Shown in pieces: positions 25,538-34,682 of a stretch of 64,000 bases of DNA. Position 1 is the stretch's first letter; every line of letters begins with the position of its first letter. Location of the stretch: NCBI RefSeq assembly GCF_003287285.1, contig NZ_QMIG01000021.1:31845-95844 (forward strand), written 5' to 3'. This DNA comes from Phytoactinopolyspora halophila (GTDB lineage Bacteria; Actinomycetota; Actinomycetes; Jiangellales; Jiangellaceae). Both the position numbers and the translations under genes were made by a program. The notes under the pieces were generated by a model. The model was not told where the DNA came from. It saw only the letters and a list, made by a program, of their open reading frames with translations, and did no database searches.

Positions 25538-25972
25538 CTAGATGATGGACTCGCCGCTGCCGCGCTCCGCCGCTGCCGCGCGCGAGGTGCCCGGAGCACG
25601 GTCGCGTTCCACCTCGTCTTTCAGGGCATGGATATGCCGTTTGAACGACGTCACATACGCACGGCGTATCCGTGCCGGATCCGGACGGCGGAGCCCGAAC
25701 CAGCGGCGCGTGCCCGCTACCGGATCGGCACGCAAGAACCAGTGGACGACGACACCATCACGCCACGGCTCCAGCCAGATCTCGGCACTACCGGCCAGCT
25801 CACCTGACACTGACCACTGCATGCCTTCGGATCCCCGATCTTTGGTAACTGTGAGTTGTAACCGGGGCCACCACTCGCGCCATACCGCCGGATCCGCGAA
25901 ATACTTGGCCAGGACCATCGGTGAAACGACGAGGAACGTCTCGTCCATAACGTCGACGGCAGGAGGGACCAT
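25538..25972 (-). CDS. SRPBCC-family protein
   Basis: A 144-residue second START-like protein adjacent to the first, 10 bp upstream of it, so the two are probably one operon with the ROK kinase and nuclease. Sequence features: DETFLVVSPMVLAKYFAD helix-grip start, WREWWPRL, a central VSGELAGSAEIWLEP strand and HIHALKDEVE in the terminal helix. It resembles the protein at 39200-39682 in its overall pattern (WRxWWPxL vs WHDWWPHL), suggesting paralogues. Function unknown. Confidence 0.8.
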   Translation of the reverse strand: MVPPAVDVMDETFLVVSPMVLAKYFADPAVWREWWPRLQLTVTKDRGSEGMQWSVSGELAGSAEIWLEPWRDGVVVHWFLRADPVAGTRRWFGLRRPDPARIRRAYVTSFKRHIHALKDEVERDRAPGTSRAAAAERGSGESII

Positions 25973-26078
25973 GAGCCCCTAGACTATCTGCCAGGATCGT
26001 CCAGGGTGTGACGAACATTTGCCTCACACCCCGTTTCAACACGCCATTACCGATCAACATAGGGCACACTTAACCGCT

Positions 26079-27656
26079 GTGAGCGTTCTTACGTCGGACC
26101 CCGCTGTGGCCCAGCGTCATTGGCGAGCGCTCGCCGTAGCCCGCCCGGGGATGCTGGCGCTGGTCGTCGCGCTGACGGGGTCAGCGAGCAACATCGTCGA
26201 CGACTGGTGGTGGCTCGGCGCCCTGGCGCTGGTCGCGCTTGCCGCCGCCGTGGCCGAGCGAATGCAGCCGCCGTCGCGGTTGCGGGCGGCTGCCGAGATG
26301 GCTCTCGCCTCGATCGTCGTCGGGCTCGGGTTTCCGGATGCCTACCTCGCCCTGCCCTACCTGCTGCTTCCCGCCTTCGCCGGTGGGCTCGCCGGTGGTG
26401 CGGTCGGGGCGATCATCACCACGATCATCGCGGCCTTGGGACTGGCCGCGGGCGACATCCTCGCCCGCAATGCGCTACTCGATCTCGGTTCGATGGGCAG
26501 CCTCGCCGCCTGGCTGGTGATCGTCTTCGTCACCGGAGCCATCGGAGCATGGCTGATCCGGCAGGAGAACGCACAAGCCGCCGACAGTGAACGCTACGCA
26601 GCGGCATACCGCCTGCTGTCCGAACTCCGCGTAGTTTCGCGCCGGCTGTCCGGCGGCCTCGACCCGGTCACCCTGGCAGAGGGCATCCTCGACCGTGTCG
26701 GCGCCGGCCTCGACGTCCGCCGCTCGGCCCTCCTCGTCCGCCGCGAGGGTGGTGTGCTGTTCCCGCTGGCCGAACGGGGTGGCGACGACGGCTGGGTGGC
26801 GGGAGCCGAACGGGATCCCGTCGTCCTCGACGCCTGGACCAACGAGGTCCCGGCCTGGGCTCCCGCAGGTCGGCGCGGGCATCGCGTCGTACTTCCGCTG
26901 CGCGTGGGCTCCCGCACCATCGGGGCCGTCGTTGCCGACGTCCCGGACCAGGCGTTGCCCGATGATCTCAACGAGCTGGCGCGATCGACCGACGAGGGCG
27001 CCGTCCGCCTCGAGACGGCGCTGCTCTTCGACGAGGTTCGCGAGCTCGCCACCCGCGAGGAACGCCAACGGCTGGCTCGGGAGATCCACGACGGCATCGC
27101 GCAGGAGCTGGCCTCCCTCGGATACCTGGTGGACGATCTACTGGCCCGTACCACCAACGCCGATACCGCGTCGCTGGCCACCACGCTGCGAAGGGAACTC
27201 ACCCGGATCGTCACCGAGCTTCGCCACTCGGTCTTCGATTTGCGAAGTGACCTCGATCGGGAGGCTGGACTGGGTGACACGCTGGCAGGATATGCCCGCC
27301 AGATCGGCACGCAGGCCAAACTCAAGGTTCACCTCTCCAACCAGGAAGCTCAAGAACGGCTACGTCCCGAAGTCGAAGCAGAACTGCTTCGCATCGGCCA
27401 AGAAGCCATCACCAACGTGCGTAAACACGCAAAAGCCCGTAATCTGTGGGTTACCGTCAACGTCAACCCGCCGTCGGCACACATCCGGGTCGCCGACGAC
27501 GGTATTGGGTTGCGACAGCGCCCGAGCAACCACTACGGGCTGGACATCATGGCCGAGCGCGCCAAACGCATCGGAGCCACGTTGATGATCGAAGACGCAC
27601 CCGAAGGGGGTACGGCTGTTGGCGTGTCCCTGGGTCCCGACTACGAAGAGGGGTAA
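26079..27656 (+). CDS. NarL-type sensor histidine kinase with GAF-like domain
   Basis: A 525-residue membrane sensor. Residues about 20-170 hold several hydrophobic helices (a MASE1-like membrane sensor region), about 190-330 form a GAF-like domain, and the HisKA_3 dimerisation domain carries the phospho-accepting His in REIHDGIAQEL. A HATPase_c domain ends the protein (GQEAITNVRKHA as N box, VADDGIG as G1). It phosphorylates the response regulator encoded 3 bp downstream. The GTG at 26079 is chosen; a TTG at 26019 would extend it by 20 atypical residues. The signal sensed is unknown. Confidence 0.88.
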   Translation: MSVLTSDPAVAQRHWRALAVARPGMLALVVALTGSASNIVDDWWWLGALALVALAAAVAERMQPPSRLRAAAEMALASIVVGLGFPDAYLALPYLLLPAFAGGLAGGAVGAIITTIIAALGLAAGDILARNALLDLGSMGSLAAWLVIVFVTGAIGAWLIRQENAQAADSERYAAAYRLLSELRVVSRRLSGGLDPVTLAEGILDRVGAGLDVRRSALLVRREGGVLFPLAERGGDDGWVAGAERDPVVLDAWTNEVPAWAPAGRRGHRVVLPLRVGSRTIGAVVADVPDQALPDDLNELARSTDEGAVRLETALLFDEVRELATREERQRLAREIHDGIAQELASLGYLVDDLLARTTNADTASLATTLRRELTRIVTELRHSVFDLRSDLDREAGLGDTLAGYARQIGTQAKLKVHLSNQEAQERLRPEVEAELLRIGQEAITNVRKHAKARNLWVTVNVNPPSAHIRVADDGIGLRQRPSNHYGLDIMAERAKRIGATLMIEDAPEGGTAVGVSLGPDYEEG

Positions 27657-27659
27657 TCC

Positions 27660-28301
27660 GTGCCTGTGACGGTCATGCTGGTCGATGATCACGAGCTGAT
27701 CCGGCAAGGTCTGCGCCGGGCGTTCGAGCGTGACGCGGAGTTTCAGGTCGTAGGTGAAGCAGCGTCGCTCGCAGACGCCCGCCGGATCGCCGAGACCGGA
27801 AAGCCGGATGTGGCGGTGATCGACGTCCGCTTGCCCGACGGAAGCGGGCTCGAACTCGCGCAGAGCCTACGGGCGTCCCGTCCCGAGGTAGGGTTGGTCA
27901 TCCTCACGATGTATGCCGGGGACGATCAACTGTTTGCCGCCCTGGATGCCGGTGCGTCGGCGTTCGTACCGAAGAGTGCTCCCAGCGATGACGTCGTTGC
28001 GGCCGCGCGGCACGCGGCGGCGCGCCCGTCGTCGTTCATCGCCGCGGATCTGGCCGAGGCGATGCATCGCAAGCTGAACCCTTCCGGCCCGCAGCTGACC
28101 CGGCGGGAACGGGAGGTCCTCGGCCTGCTCGCCGACGGGCTCGGCGTGTCCAACATCGCCCGCAAGCTCTATATCAGCGAGTCCACGACCAAGACCCACG
28201 TATCCAAGCTCTACGAAAAGCTCGGGGCGGCGAACCGCGCACAAGCCATCATGGCCGCCGTTCGCGCCGGCCTGCTCGACGACAGCGCGACCAGTACCTG
28301 A
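27660..28301 (+). CDS. LuxR/NarL-family response regulator
   Basis: 213 residues. The receiver domain (about 3-120) has the acidic pair DDH (9-11), the phospho-acceptor Asp in VAVIDVRLPDGSG and the conserved Lys in FVPKSAP. The LuxR helix-turn-helix (about 145-205) shows LTRREREVLGLLADGLG and STTKTHVSKLYEKLG. The GTG start is 3 nt after the kinase stop, so kinase and regulator form one operon. A hairpin at 28344-28377 ends the unit. Targets are unknown. Confidence 0.93.
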   Translation: MPVTVMLVDDHELIRQGLRRAFERDAEFQVVGEAASLADARRIAETGKPDVAVIDVRLPDGSGLELAQSLRASRPEVGLVILTMYAGDDQLFAALDAGASAFVPKSAPSDDVVAAARHAAARPSSFIAADLAEAMHRKLNPSGPQLTRREREVLGLLADGLGVSNIARKLYISESTTKTHVSKLYEKLGAANRAQAIMAAVRAGLLDDSATST

Positions 28302-28343
28302 TGCAGCGGGCGTGACGGATGCAGCGGAGGTAACGAGGCAACC

Positions 28344-28377
28344 ACGTGTCCCGCCGCCATCCAGCGGCAGGACACGT
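28344..28377. terminator. Bidirectional hairpin between response regulator and pimB
   Basis: Arms 28344-28357 and 28364-28377 pair at 13 of 14 positions with a 6-nt loop, between two convergent genes. It sits 3 bp from the pimB stop codon and about 45 bp after the regulator stop. Position and strength suit a bidirectional terminator. Confidence 0.6.
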
Positions 28378-28380
28378 TGC

Positions 28381-29514
28381 TCACGGATCCGTGAGCACGC
28401 TGCGCAGCGTATCGACCGACGCCTCCCAGCTCCATTCCCGCTGCACCCACTCCCGGCCCTTCATGCCGAGGTCGCGCGCATGGTGACGGTCGGACAGCAG
28501 CGAAACCGCGTGCTCCGCGAGGGCCGACGGATCCGTCGGGTCGACGACGTAGCCGGTATCACCGTGCCGCACGGTCTCGGGTGCGCCTCCGCTGTCTCCC
28601 ACGAGCACGGGCCGGCCGGTTGCCTGCGACTCCAGAAAGACGATGCCGAGCGCCTCCGGCTCCAGGCCACCCAGGCGCGTGCGGCATGGCATGGCGAACA
28701 CGTCGGCCGCATCGAACCACGCCGGCGCCTCCGACCACGGAACCGCTCCGGTGAAGATGACGTTGCGTTCGACGCGATGCCAGCGAGCCAGCCGCTGCAG
28801 ATGCCGGCGATACGGGCCGTCGCCGACCAGCACCAAGACCGCCTCCGGGACGTACGGGAGGATCTCGGGCATGGCCCGGATCAGCATGTCCTGACCCTTG
28901 CGCGCCACGAACCGGGAGACCGACAGCAAGACACGGCGCTCGTCGCCGATGCCGAGCCAGCGCCGCACCTGCGCACCACCGGAATCGGGGCGGAACACCT
29001 CGGTGTCGACACCGGGAGCCAGCCGCACCATCCTGGCGGCCGCGTCGGGCGAGAGCGCGTTCATGACCCGCCGACGGCAGAACTCCGAGACGTAGGTCAG
29101 CACGTCACATGCATCACCGATCCGCCGCAGCGACCGCCGCGCGCCGGGAACTCGTGCCCACCACGTTTCGTGACCGTGCGTCATTCCCACCACCCGCTCG
29201 GCACCGGCCGCGCGCAGCCGATCGGCGAGCAGCCCGAGTGGTGCGGCCGCACCGAACAGCACCGACGTGCACCCGGTCTCCTGGAGGGCCGCCACCGTGC
29301 GCTGCGCCACACCGCGAGTCGGGAGGAGCACCGGAGACGGATCCCGATAGACGGGGTACTGTAGCCGCGCGTCGAATCCCTCCTGTTCGGGCATCGTGGC
29401 GGTGTAGACGACGATCTCGTGCGAGGGAATCCGTTCGGCTAGTGCGAACACGAACGATTCGATGCCGCCCTGGCGGGTGGGAAAGTCGTTGGTGACGACC
29501 AGGATGCGGCTCAT
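28381..29514 (-). CDS. pimB: GT4 mannosyltransferase, PimB type
   Basis: A 377-residue GT-B glycosyltransferase of family GT4, close in length and motif pattern to PimB', which adds the second mannose to phosphatidylinositol monomannoside on the inner face of the membrane using GDP-mannose. Visible: VVTNDFPTRQGGIESFV near the N-terminus (acceptor side), LSVSRFVARKGQDMLI (sugar-nucleotide site) and EALGIVFLESQATG (the EX7E motif). The ATG in MSRILVV is preferred over one 33 bp upstream. Position next to NlpC/P60 and DEDDh-UvrC repeats the M. tuberculosis order (Rv2188c, Rv2190c, Rv2191), supporting the assignment. Confidence 0.85.
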   Translation of the reverse strand: MSRILVVTNDFPTRQGGIESFVFALAERIPSHEIVVYTATMPEQEGFDARLQYPVYRDPSPVLLPTRGVAQRTVAALQETGCTSVLFGAAAPLGLLADRLRAAGAERVVGMTHGHETWWARVPGARRSLRRIGDACDVLTYVSEFCRRRVMNALSPDAAARMVRLAPGVDTEVFRPDSGGAQVRRWLGIGDERRVLLSVSRFVARKGQDMLIRAMPEILPYVPEAVLVLVGDGPYRRHLQRLARWHRVERNVIFTGAVPWSEAPAWFDAADVFAMPCRTRLGGLEPEALGIVFLESQATGRPVLVGDSGGAPETVRHGDTGYVVDPTDPSALAEHAVSLLSDRHHARDLGMKGREWVQREWSWEASVDTLRSVLTDP

Positions 29515-29717
29515 CGAACGGGACGCGCAGGCACGAGAACGGGCCACGTCCGACCGACATTGTTGATCACATGATCACCCTGCTACGCCGACAATGCGTG
29601 CCAACGGACGCCATGCGACATCATGTACCCCGCAATCGCGGATCAGACGCGCGTGTGTTTCGGTCCGCCGATGTGACTCTTCTGGTGTCACGAGCCGACA
29701 CCAACGCGTGCACCGAC

Positions 29718-30806
29718 TCAGCCTGGCCGGCTCGCCCCGGCGAAGGGCATCAAGTCCACGGAATCGGTCCGCACCGGATTGCCCGGACTCGTCGCGTGCA
29801 CGATCTGGCCGTCGCCGATGTAAATGGCGACGTGACTGATCGGGTTGTAGTAGAAGACCAGATCACCGGGCTGGAGCTGGCTCCGTGAGACCCGCGTTCC
29901 GACCTCGATCTGCGAACTCGACGAACGCGGGAGGGATACTCCAGCCTGCTCCCACGCCTTGGACGTCAACCCGGAGCAGTCCCAGGTGTCCGGACCCGCA
30001 GCACCCCACTCGTACATGTCACCGCGCTGCGCCATGGCGAAGTCGACCACCGCCTGGGCACGCTCGTTGGGCGGCGGCACATCCGGGCCGTCGCCGTCGC
30101 CGTCCTCCTCGTCGGACTCGGAATCGCGGTCGTCGCCGCGGCTGTTCTCCTCCTCAGCCGCCTCTTCCCGTTCCCGCTGCCGACGCTCTTCCTCAAGCCG
30201 CTGGCGCTCTTCCTCCTCCAGGCCATCCAGGATCTCTTCGGACTCCGCCAGGGCGTCCTCGATGCTCGCCTTCTCGTCCTCGATCCGTTCCTTGATGGCC
30301 TCCATGCGGTCCCGCTCTTCGTCGGCCATCAATTTGGCCTGTTCGAGCTGGCGCCGCTCGTGCATCACGGTGTCCACCTGAGCGGCCTGCTGCCGCGCAT
30401 ACGCGTCGAGCAACGACGCCTGGCCCAAGTAGCTGACCGGATCATCGGCGAAGATGGTCCGGACCGTGGGATCGATCCCGCCACTCTGGTACGAGGCCGC
30501 GGCGAAACCCGCCATCCCGGTAACCGCTTCTTCGACCTTGGCTTCCTGCTTCTCGATGGCGTTCTCGGCCCGCTCGAGCCGCCGCTCCACCTCGTCCAGC
30601 TCCTCGCCGGCGACGTGGTAGCGCTCTGTCGCCTCGACGACTTCCTGATTGAGCTCGTCGACCTCTTCGCGAGCTTCGTCCAAGGTGAGATCTGGATCAG
30701 CATGTGCGACGTTGGTAAGTCCGATCCCGGCAGCCATCGTGCCGGCAGCACAAAGAGCGACGAGTGCACGCGAAGATCTGACCGAACGGGTTTTCTGCTC
30801 AGGCAC
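29718..30806 (-). CDS. Secreted NlpC/P60 peptidoglycan endopeptidase (RipA/RipC-like)
   Basis: Cleaves peptide stems of peptidoglycan, typically during division or remodelling. The 362-residue protein has a signal peptide (about 1-36), then a long coiled coil (about 40-215, rich in Glu, Arg and Gln) that in relatives inhibits or positions the enzyme, then an acidic linker (215-245). The C-terminal NlpC/P60 domain follows, with catalytic Cys277 in WDCSGL, His325 in NPISHVAIYI and His337 in IVHATS. It is the positional equivalent of Rv2190c (RipC), which FtsEX controls in mycobacteria; no ftsEX is in this window. Confidence 0.92.
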   Translation of the reverse strand: MPEQKTRSVRSSRALVALCAAGTMAAGIGLTNVAHADPDLTLDEAREEVDELNQEVVEATERYHVAGEELDEVERRLERAENAIEKQEAKVEEAVTGMAGFAAASYQSGGIDPTVRTIFADDPVSYLGQASLLDAYARQQAAQVDTVMHERRQLEQAKLMADEERDRMEAIKERIEDEKASIEDALAESEEILDGLEEEERQRLEEERRQREREEAAEEENSRGDDRDSESDEEDGDGDGPDVPPPNERAQAVVDFAMAQRGDMYEWGAAGPDTWDCSGLTSKAWEQAGVSLPRSSSSQIEVGTRVSRSQLQPGDLVFYYNPISHVAIYIGDGQIVHATSPGNPVRTDSVDLMPFAGASRPG

Positions 30807-30986
30807 GCTGATCCTTCCGTCGAGTCGGCAGCAAGCACCTGATGCGGAACCTTAGCCAGCTGACCGCACGGGAAGCAAACCCCCCGGCCGAGTTCCGGCA
30901 GAATTTTTCGTGCCAGCAGCACTCACCGACACGACAGCCGCGTGGCGGCGCCGCGTTGTCGGCGCCGCCACCTAGTGTGCGTGTCC

Positions 30987-32723
30987 ATGCACGGCGTACA
31001 AGGAACCATCGATGAGATCGGCTTTCCGCTGGCGGCCACCACGTTCGTCGTGGTCGATCTGGAGACCACCGGTGGCTCCCCCTCGCAATCCGAGATCACC
31101 GAGATCGGTGCGGTCAAGGTACGCGGCGGCGACGTGCTGGGCGAGTTCTCCACGCTCGTGCGCCCGACCATGCCGGTGCCCCCGTTCATCGCCGTGCTCA
31201 CCGGTATCACCGACGCCATGCTGGCCGACGCGCCGCGGATCTCCGCGGCGCTCCCCTCCTTTCTGGAATTCGCCCGCGGCAGCGTGCTCGTCGCCCACAA
31301 CGCTCCGTTCGACATCGGGTTCCTCCGGGCCGCATGCGAGCAACTGGGCACCCCGTGGCCCGCAGTCCAGATCCTCGACACCGCCAGGCTGGCCCGGCGA
31401 GTACTCGCCCGGGACGAGGCGCACGATTGCAAGCTAGCCACCCTCGCACGGATCTTCGGTGCGCGCACCACACCCACCCACCGCGCCCTCGACGACGCTC
31501 GTGCCACGGTCGACGTCCTGCACGGCCTGATCGAACGCCTGGGCAATTCCGGCGTCTACACGGTCGAGGAGCTCTCCCTCTGGCAGAGCACCGTCACCCC
31601 CGCACAGCGTTCCAAGCGCCACCTGGCCGAACAGGTTCCGGCAGCCCCAGGTGTCTACGTGTTCAGTGACGACGACGGCCGCGCCCTGTATGTCGGCAAG
31701 AGCACGAACATGCGTTCGCGGGTCCGGAACTACTTCACCGCTTCCGAGACGCGCACGCGCATGACCGAGATGGTTGCCGTGGCGGCCTCGGTCAGGGGAA
31801 TCGAGTGCGCCACCACGCTCGAAGCCGAGGTACGCGAGCTGCGGATGATCGGGGAGCTCAAGCCGCGCTACAACCGGCGCTCGCGATTTCCCGAGCGCGG
31901 TACCTGGCTCAAGCTCACCGTCGAGCCCTTCCCCCGGCTCTCGCTGGTGCGCCAGGTGCGTGACGACGGCACGGCGTATCTCGGGCCGTTCGGGTCCCGC
32001 CGGTCGGCCGAGGCGGCGATGGCTGCCGTGCACGAGGCGGTTCCGATCCGCCAGTGCACCCAGCGTCTCTCACCGAAGCGGCCGCAAGCAGCCTGCATCC
32101 TCGCGGAAATGGGCCGGTGTGGCGCGCCGTGTTCGGGCGCCGAGTCGGTCGAGCAATACTCCGCTCACGTCGATGCCGTCCGGTCGGCCTTCCACGGGGA
32201 CCCGGGCGAGATCGTCGACCGCGTGCGGCAGCGCATCGACGCGCTCGCCCGCCGCCAGCGATACGAGGAGGCCGCCGAACACCGGGACCGGCTGTCCACG
32301 TTCGTGCGCGCGGCGATCCGGTGCCAGCGCATAGCCGCGCTCGCCGCCGTGCGGCAACTCGTGGCCGCGCGCCGGCTCGACGCCGGCGGCTGGGAGCTCC
32401 ACGTGATCCGGCACGGCCGGCTTGCGGCGGCCGGGGTCTCCGCCCCGGGCGCCGATCCGCGGCCGTATGTGGACGCTCTGGTCGCCACGGCCGAGACGGT
32501 GGCCACCCCCACTCCTCCCCTTGCTGCCGGCACCACCGAGGAAGCCGAAGCGATACTGCGCTGGCTGGACACGCCCGGTGTGCGGCTGGCCGCGGTGGAC
32601 GGCTGCTGGTCGCTGCCAGCACCCAGCGCCGCCGCATACGCCGACATCGTGACGGCCAGCGACACCGACTCCACGGCCGCCCAGCCCTTCGCCGACCGCC
32701 GCGGGCTGCGTCCCACCGCGTGA
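30987..32723 (+). CDS. DEDDh 3'-5' exonuclease fused to UvrC-like GIY-YIG region
   Basis: A 578-residue nuclease with two parts. Residues about 18-185 form a DnaQ-type DEDDh exonuclease (VVVDLETTGG with Asp24 and Glu26, HNAPFDIGFL, and HRALDDARAT with the His and last Asp). Residues about 220-300 form a GIY-YIG endonuclease domain (PGVYVFSDDDGRALYVGKS), followed by a UvrC-like Cys-containing region and a UvrB-binding-like helix pair (RRQRYEEAAEHRDRL). The RNase H-like C-terminal nuclease and HhH domains of UvrC are absent. The architecture matches Rv2191 of M. tuberculosis. ATG 30987 is preferred over an upstream in-frame GTG at 30942. A role in DNA repair is inferred. Confidence 0.9.
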   Translation: MHGVQGTIDEIGFPLAATTFVVVDLETTGGSPSQSEITEIGAVKVRGGDVLGEFSTLVRPTMPVPPFIAVLTGITDAMLADAPRISAALPSFLEFARGSVLVAHNAPFDIGFLRAACEQLGTPWPAVQILDTARLARRVLARDEAHDCKLATLARIFGARTTPTHRALDDARATVDVLHGLIERLGNSGVYTVEELSLWQSTVTPAQRSKRHLAEQVPAAPGVYVFSDDDGRALYVGKSTNMRSRVRNYFTASETRTRMTEMVAVAASVRGIECATTLEAEVRELRMIGELKPRYNRRSRFPERGTWLKLTVEPFPRLSLVRQVRDDGTAYLGPFGSRRSAEAAMAAVHEAVPIRQCTQRLSPKRPQAACILAEMGRCGAPCSGAESVEQYSAHVDAVRSAFHGDPGEIVDRVRQRIDALARRQRYEEAAEHRDRLSTFVRAAIRCQRIAALAAVRQLVAARRLDAGGWELHVIRHGRLAAAGVSAPGADPRPYVDALVATAETVATPTPPLAAGTTEEAEAILRWLDTPGVRLAAVDGCWSLPAPSAAAYADIVTASDTDSTAAQPFADRRGLRPTA

Positions 32724-32779
32724 CGCGCCCCGGTCCCGGGTTCCGGTAGGGTCAGCTGGGAGCGAGAGGAGACCAGCCA

Positions 32780-33070
32780 GTGATCACCGCGATCGTTTTC
32801 GTCAATGCTGATGTCGCACGTATCCCCGAGGTCGCCCAGGAGATCGCCGCGCTCGACGGCGTCAGCGAGGTCTATTCGGTGACGGGCGAGATCGATCTCG
32901 TGGCGATGGTGCGGGTTCGCACGCACGACGCGGTCGCGGACGTCGTCGCCGACCAGTTGAACAAGGTCGACGGCGTGCTGGGAACCGAGACGCACATCGC
33001 CTTTCGCGCCTACTCGCGGCACGACCTCGAGGCCGCGTTCGCGATCGGCGCCGACGATGACGGCGATTAG
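32780..33070 (+). CDS. Stand-alone Lrp/AsnC ligand-binding (RAM) domain protein
   Basis: A 96-residue protein consisting only of the C-terminal regulation-of-amino-acid-metabolism domain of Lrp/AsnC regulators (IAALDGVSEVYSVTGEIDLV is the core beta-alpha-beta), without the DNA-binding half. Such proteins oligomerise and bind amino acids; they may modulate full-length Lrp proteins. GTG 32780 is preceded by GAGAGGAG. It lies 56 bp after the exonuclease gene on the same strand and ends convergent with trpD. Confidence 0.85.
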   Translation: MITAIVFVNADVARIPEVAQEIAALDGVSEVYSVTGEIDLVAMVRVRTHDAVADVVADQLNKVDGVLGTETHIAFRAYSRHDLEAAFAIGADDDGD

Positions 33071-33103
33071 GCTGCCGGTCGCCAGCTAGCAGCGCGCGGA
33101 CGG

Positions 33104-34162
33104 CTACGCTCGTCGTCCGGCGGCGATCCAGCGCTGCAGGATCGCTTCTGCCGCACCGGACTCGACCGCGTCGCGCGCCCGTTCGAGCCCGTCGGCCAGC
33201 CGATCGGTGAGAGGGGCCCGGGATCCGTCGTAGGCCGCCAGCCCGGCCGCGGCATTGAGCAACACCGCGTCCCGCACCGGTCCGGTCTCACCGGCGAACA
33301 CCCGGCGTGCGACGTCCGCGTTGTAGGCCGGGTCGCCACCTCGCAACGCGTCGGGCGCGGCAGGCTCCAGCCCGAGCACTGCGGGATCGAACCGCTCCTC
33401 GGCGACCTCGCCGTCGTGGACCACCCAGATTCGAGACGTCGTCGCCGTGGTCAGCTCGTCGAGGCCGTCGTCGCCCCGGAAAACCAGCGCCGACACCCCC
33501 CGCCCGGCCAGCACCCCAGCCATGACGTCAGCCATCGCGGCATCGGCCACCCCGATGGCCTGCGCCCGCGGGCGTGCCGGATTGGCCAGCGGGCCGAGGA
33601 AGTTGAACGTGGTCAACACGCCCATCTCGCGCCGCGGGGCCGCAGCGTGGCGCATGGACGGGTGAAAGGCCGCCGCAAAACAGAACGTGATTCCGGTCTC
33701 GTCGAAGACCTCCGCCACCTTCTCGGGCGGCAGATCCAGGCGGACACCCAGCTCGTCCAGCACATCGGCCGAACCACACGACGAGGACGCGGCCCGGTTG
33801 CCGTGCTTGACCACCCGCGCGCCAGCCGCGGCCGCCACGACCGCCGCCATCGTCGAGATGTTCACCGTGTGAGCTCGGTCGCCTCCGGTACCGACGATGT
33901 CGAGAGCGTCGATGAGCCCCGGCGAAGGTGCGGCCCCACCGAACGGCAGGGCCTCGGCATACATGGCCTCAATCAGGCCGTCGACCTCGCCGACCGTCTC
34001 ACCCTTGGCACGCAACGCGATCATGAAAGCAGCGATCTGTGCCGCGCTGGCGTCGCCCCGCATGATCTCGCGCATCGCCCACGCGGTCGACTCCCGCGGC
34101 AGATCGTGGCGCTCGAGGAGCGCGCTGAGCAGCTCCGGCCAGGTACGCGGTGCCGAGCTCAT
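33104..34162 (-). CDS. trpD: Anthranilate phosphoribosyltransferase
   Basis: Second step of tryptophan synthesis from chorismate: joins anthranilate and PRPP. The 352-residue length is normal. Motifs seen: [15 protein letters not shown] (PRPP-binding glycine loop), [21 protein letters not shown], and [13 protein letters not shown] (anthranilate side). No other trp gene is nearby; isolation next to ctaE matches M. tuberculosis Rv2192c. The ATG start overlaps the stop of the upstream degenerate-receiver gene by 4 bp (ATGA), implying translational coupling. Longer upstream starts overlap that gene and are not family-like. Confidence 0.94.
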   Translation of the reverse strand: MSSAPRTWPELLSALLERHDLPRESTAWAMREIMRGDASAAQIAAFMIALRAKGETVGEVDGLIEAMYAEALPFGGAAPSPGLIDALDIVGTGGDRAHTVNISTMAAVVAAAAGARVVKHGNRAASSSCGSADVLDELGVRLDLPPEKVAEVFDETGITFCFAAAFHPSMRHAAAPRREMGVLTTFNFLGPLANPARPRAQAIGVADAAMADVMAGVLAGRGVSALVFRGDDGLDELTTATTSRIWVVHDGEVAEERFDPAVLGLEPAAPDALRGGDPAYNADVARRVFAGETGPVRDAVLLNAAAGLAAYDGSRAPLTDRLADGLERARDAVESGAAEAILQRWIAAGRRA

Positions 34163-34575
34163 GACGCGACCCGGGGTTCGATACGGCGACGCGCCAGATC
34201 CTCCACCGCAGCAGCGACCTCCCAGGGGTCCAGCGGATGCGAGACCACCGCCTCCGCGCGCGACCATGCCGCCAGCCAGGCGTCCTGCGGGCGGCCGATG
34301 AGGACGAGAATCGGTGGGGCCTGGTAGATCTCCGCCTTGACCTCGCGAGCGATACCGAGACCTCCCGCGGGGACCGCCTCGCCGTCCAGGACGGCGACAT
34401 CGATACCGCCCGCGTCCAACGCCTTGATCGCGGCCGGACGGGTCGCGACCTCGACGAACTCGACCTTCGGAAGGTCCGCCGCGGGCCGGCGCCCCACAGC
34501 GAGCCGCACACTCTCCCTGGTGGTGCGATCGTCACTGTAGATCAGAATCGTCATCTTCGGCTCGGTGCTGTTCAT
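34159..34575 (-). CDS. Degenerate response-regulator receiver protein
   Basis: 138 residues with a CheY-like fold pattern: ILIYSDD with acidic residues at strand 1, [13 protein letters not shown] where the phospho-acceptor Asp would be, and a final [18 protein letters not shown]. In active receivers the last segment has Lys-Pro; here the Lys is replaced by His, and the expected Thr/Ser switch position reads as VLIGRP. There is no output domain. It may be a phosphorylation-independent pseudo-receiver. GAGGAT lies 5 nt before ATG 34575, which decides the start. Its stop overlaps trpD by 4 bp. Function unknown. Confidence 0.65.
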   Translation of the reverse strand: MNSTEPKMTILIYSDDRTTRESVRLAVGRRPAADLPKVEFVEVATRPAAIKALDAGGIDVAVLDGEAVPAGGLGIAREVKAEIYQAPPILVLIGRPQDAWLAAWSRAEAVVSHPLDPWEVAAAVEDLARRRIEPRVAS

Positions 34576-34670
34576 CGGTATCCTCGCTGGTCGTCGTGTC
34601 AAACACGATGGTACTGGCTCCGGCGACACGCGAAACCCGGGGCGGCGTCAAGTTCTCAGGACGGGAACGA

Positions 34671-34676
34671 CATAAT
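34671..34676 (+). promoter_or_regulatory. -10 element for a probably leaderless ctaE mRNA
   Basis: CATAAT (5 of 6 to TATAAT) ends 6 nt before the GTG at 34683 that begins the conserved CtaE sequence. No ribosome-binding sequence precedes that GTG, so transcription probably starts at the start codon. No convincing -35 is seen. Confidence 0.45.
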
Positions 34677-34682
34677 GGCGCC

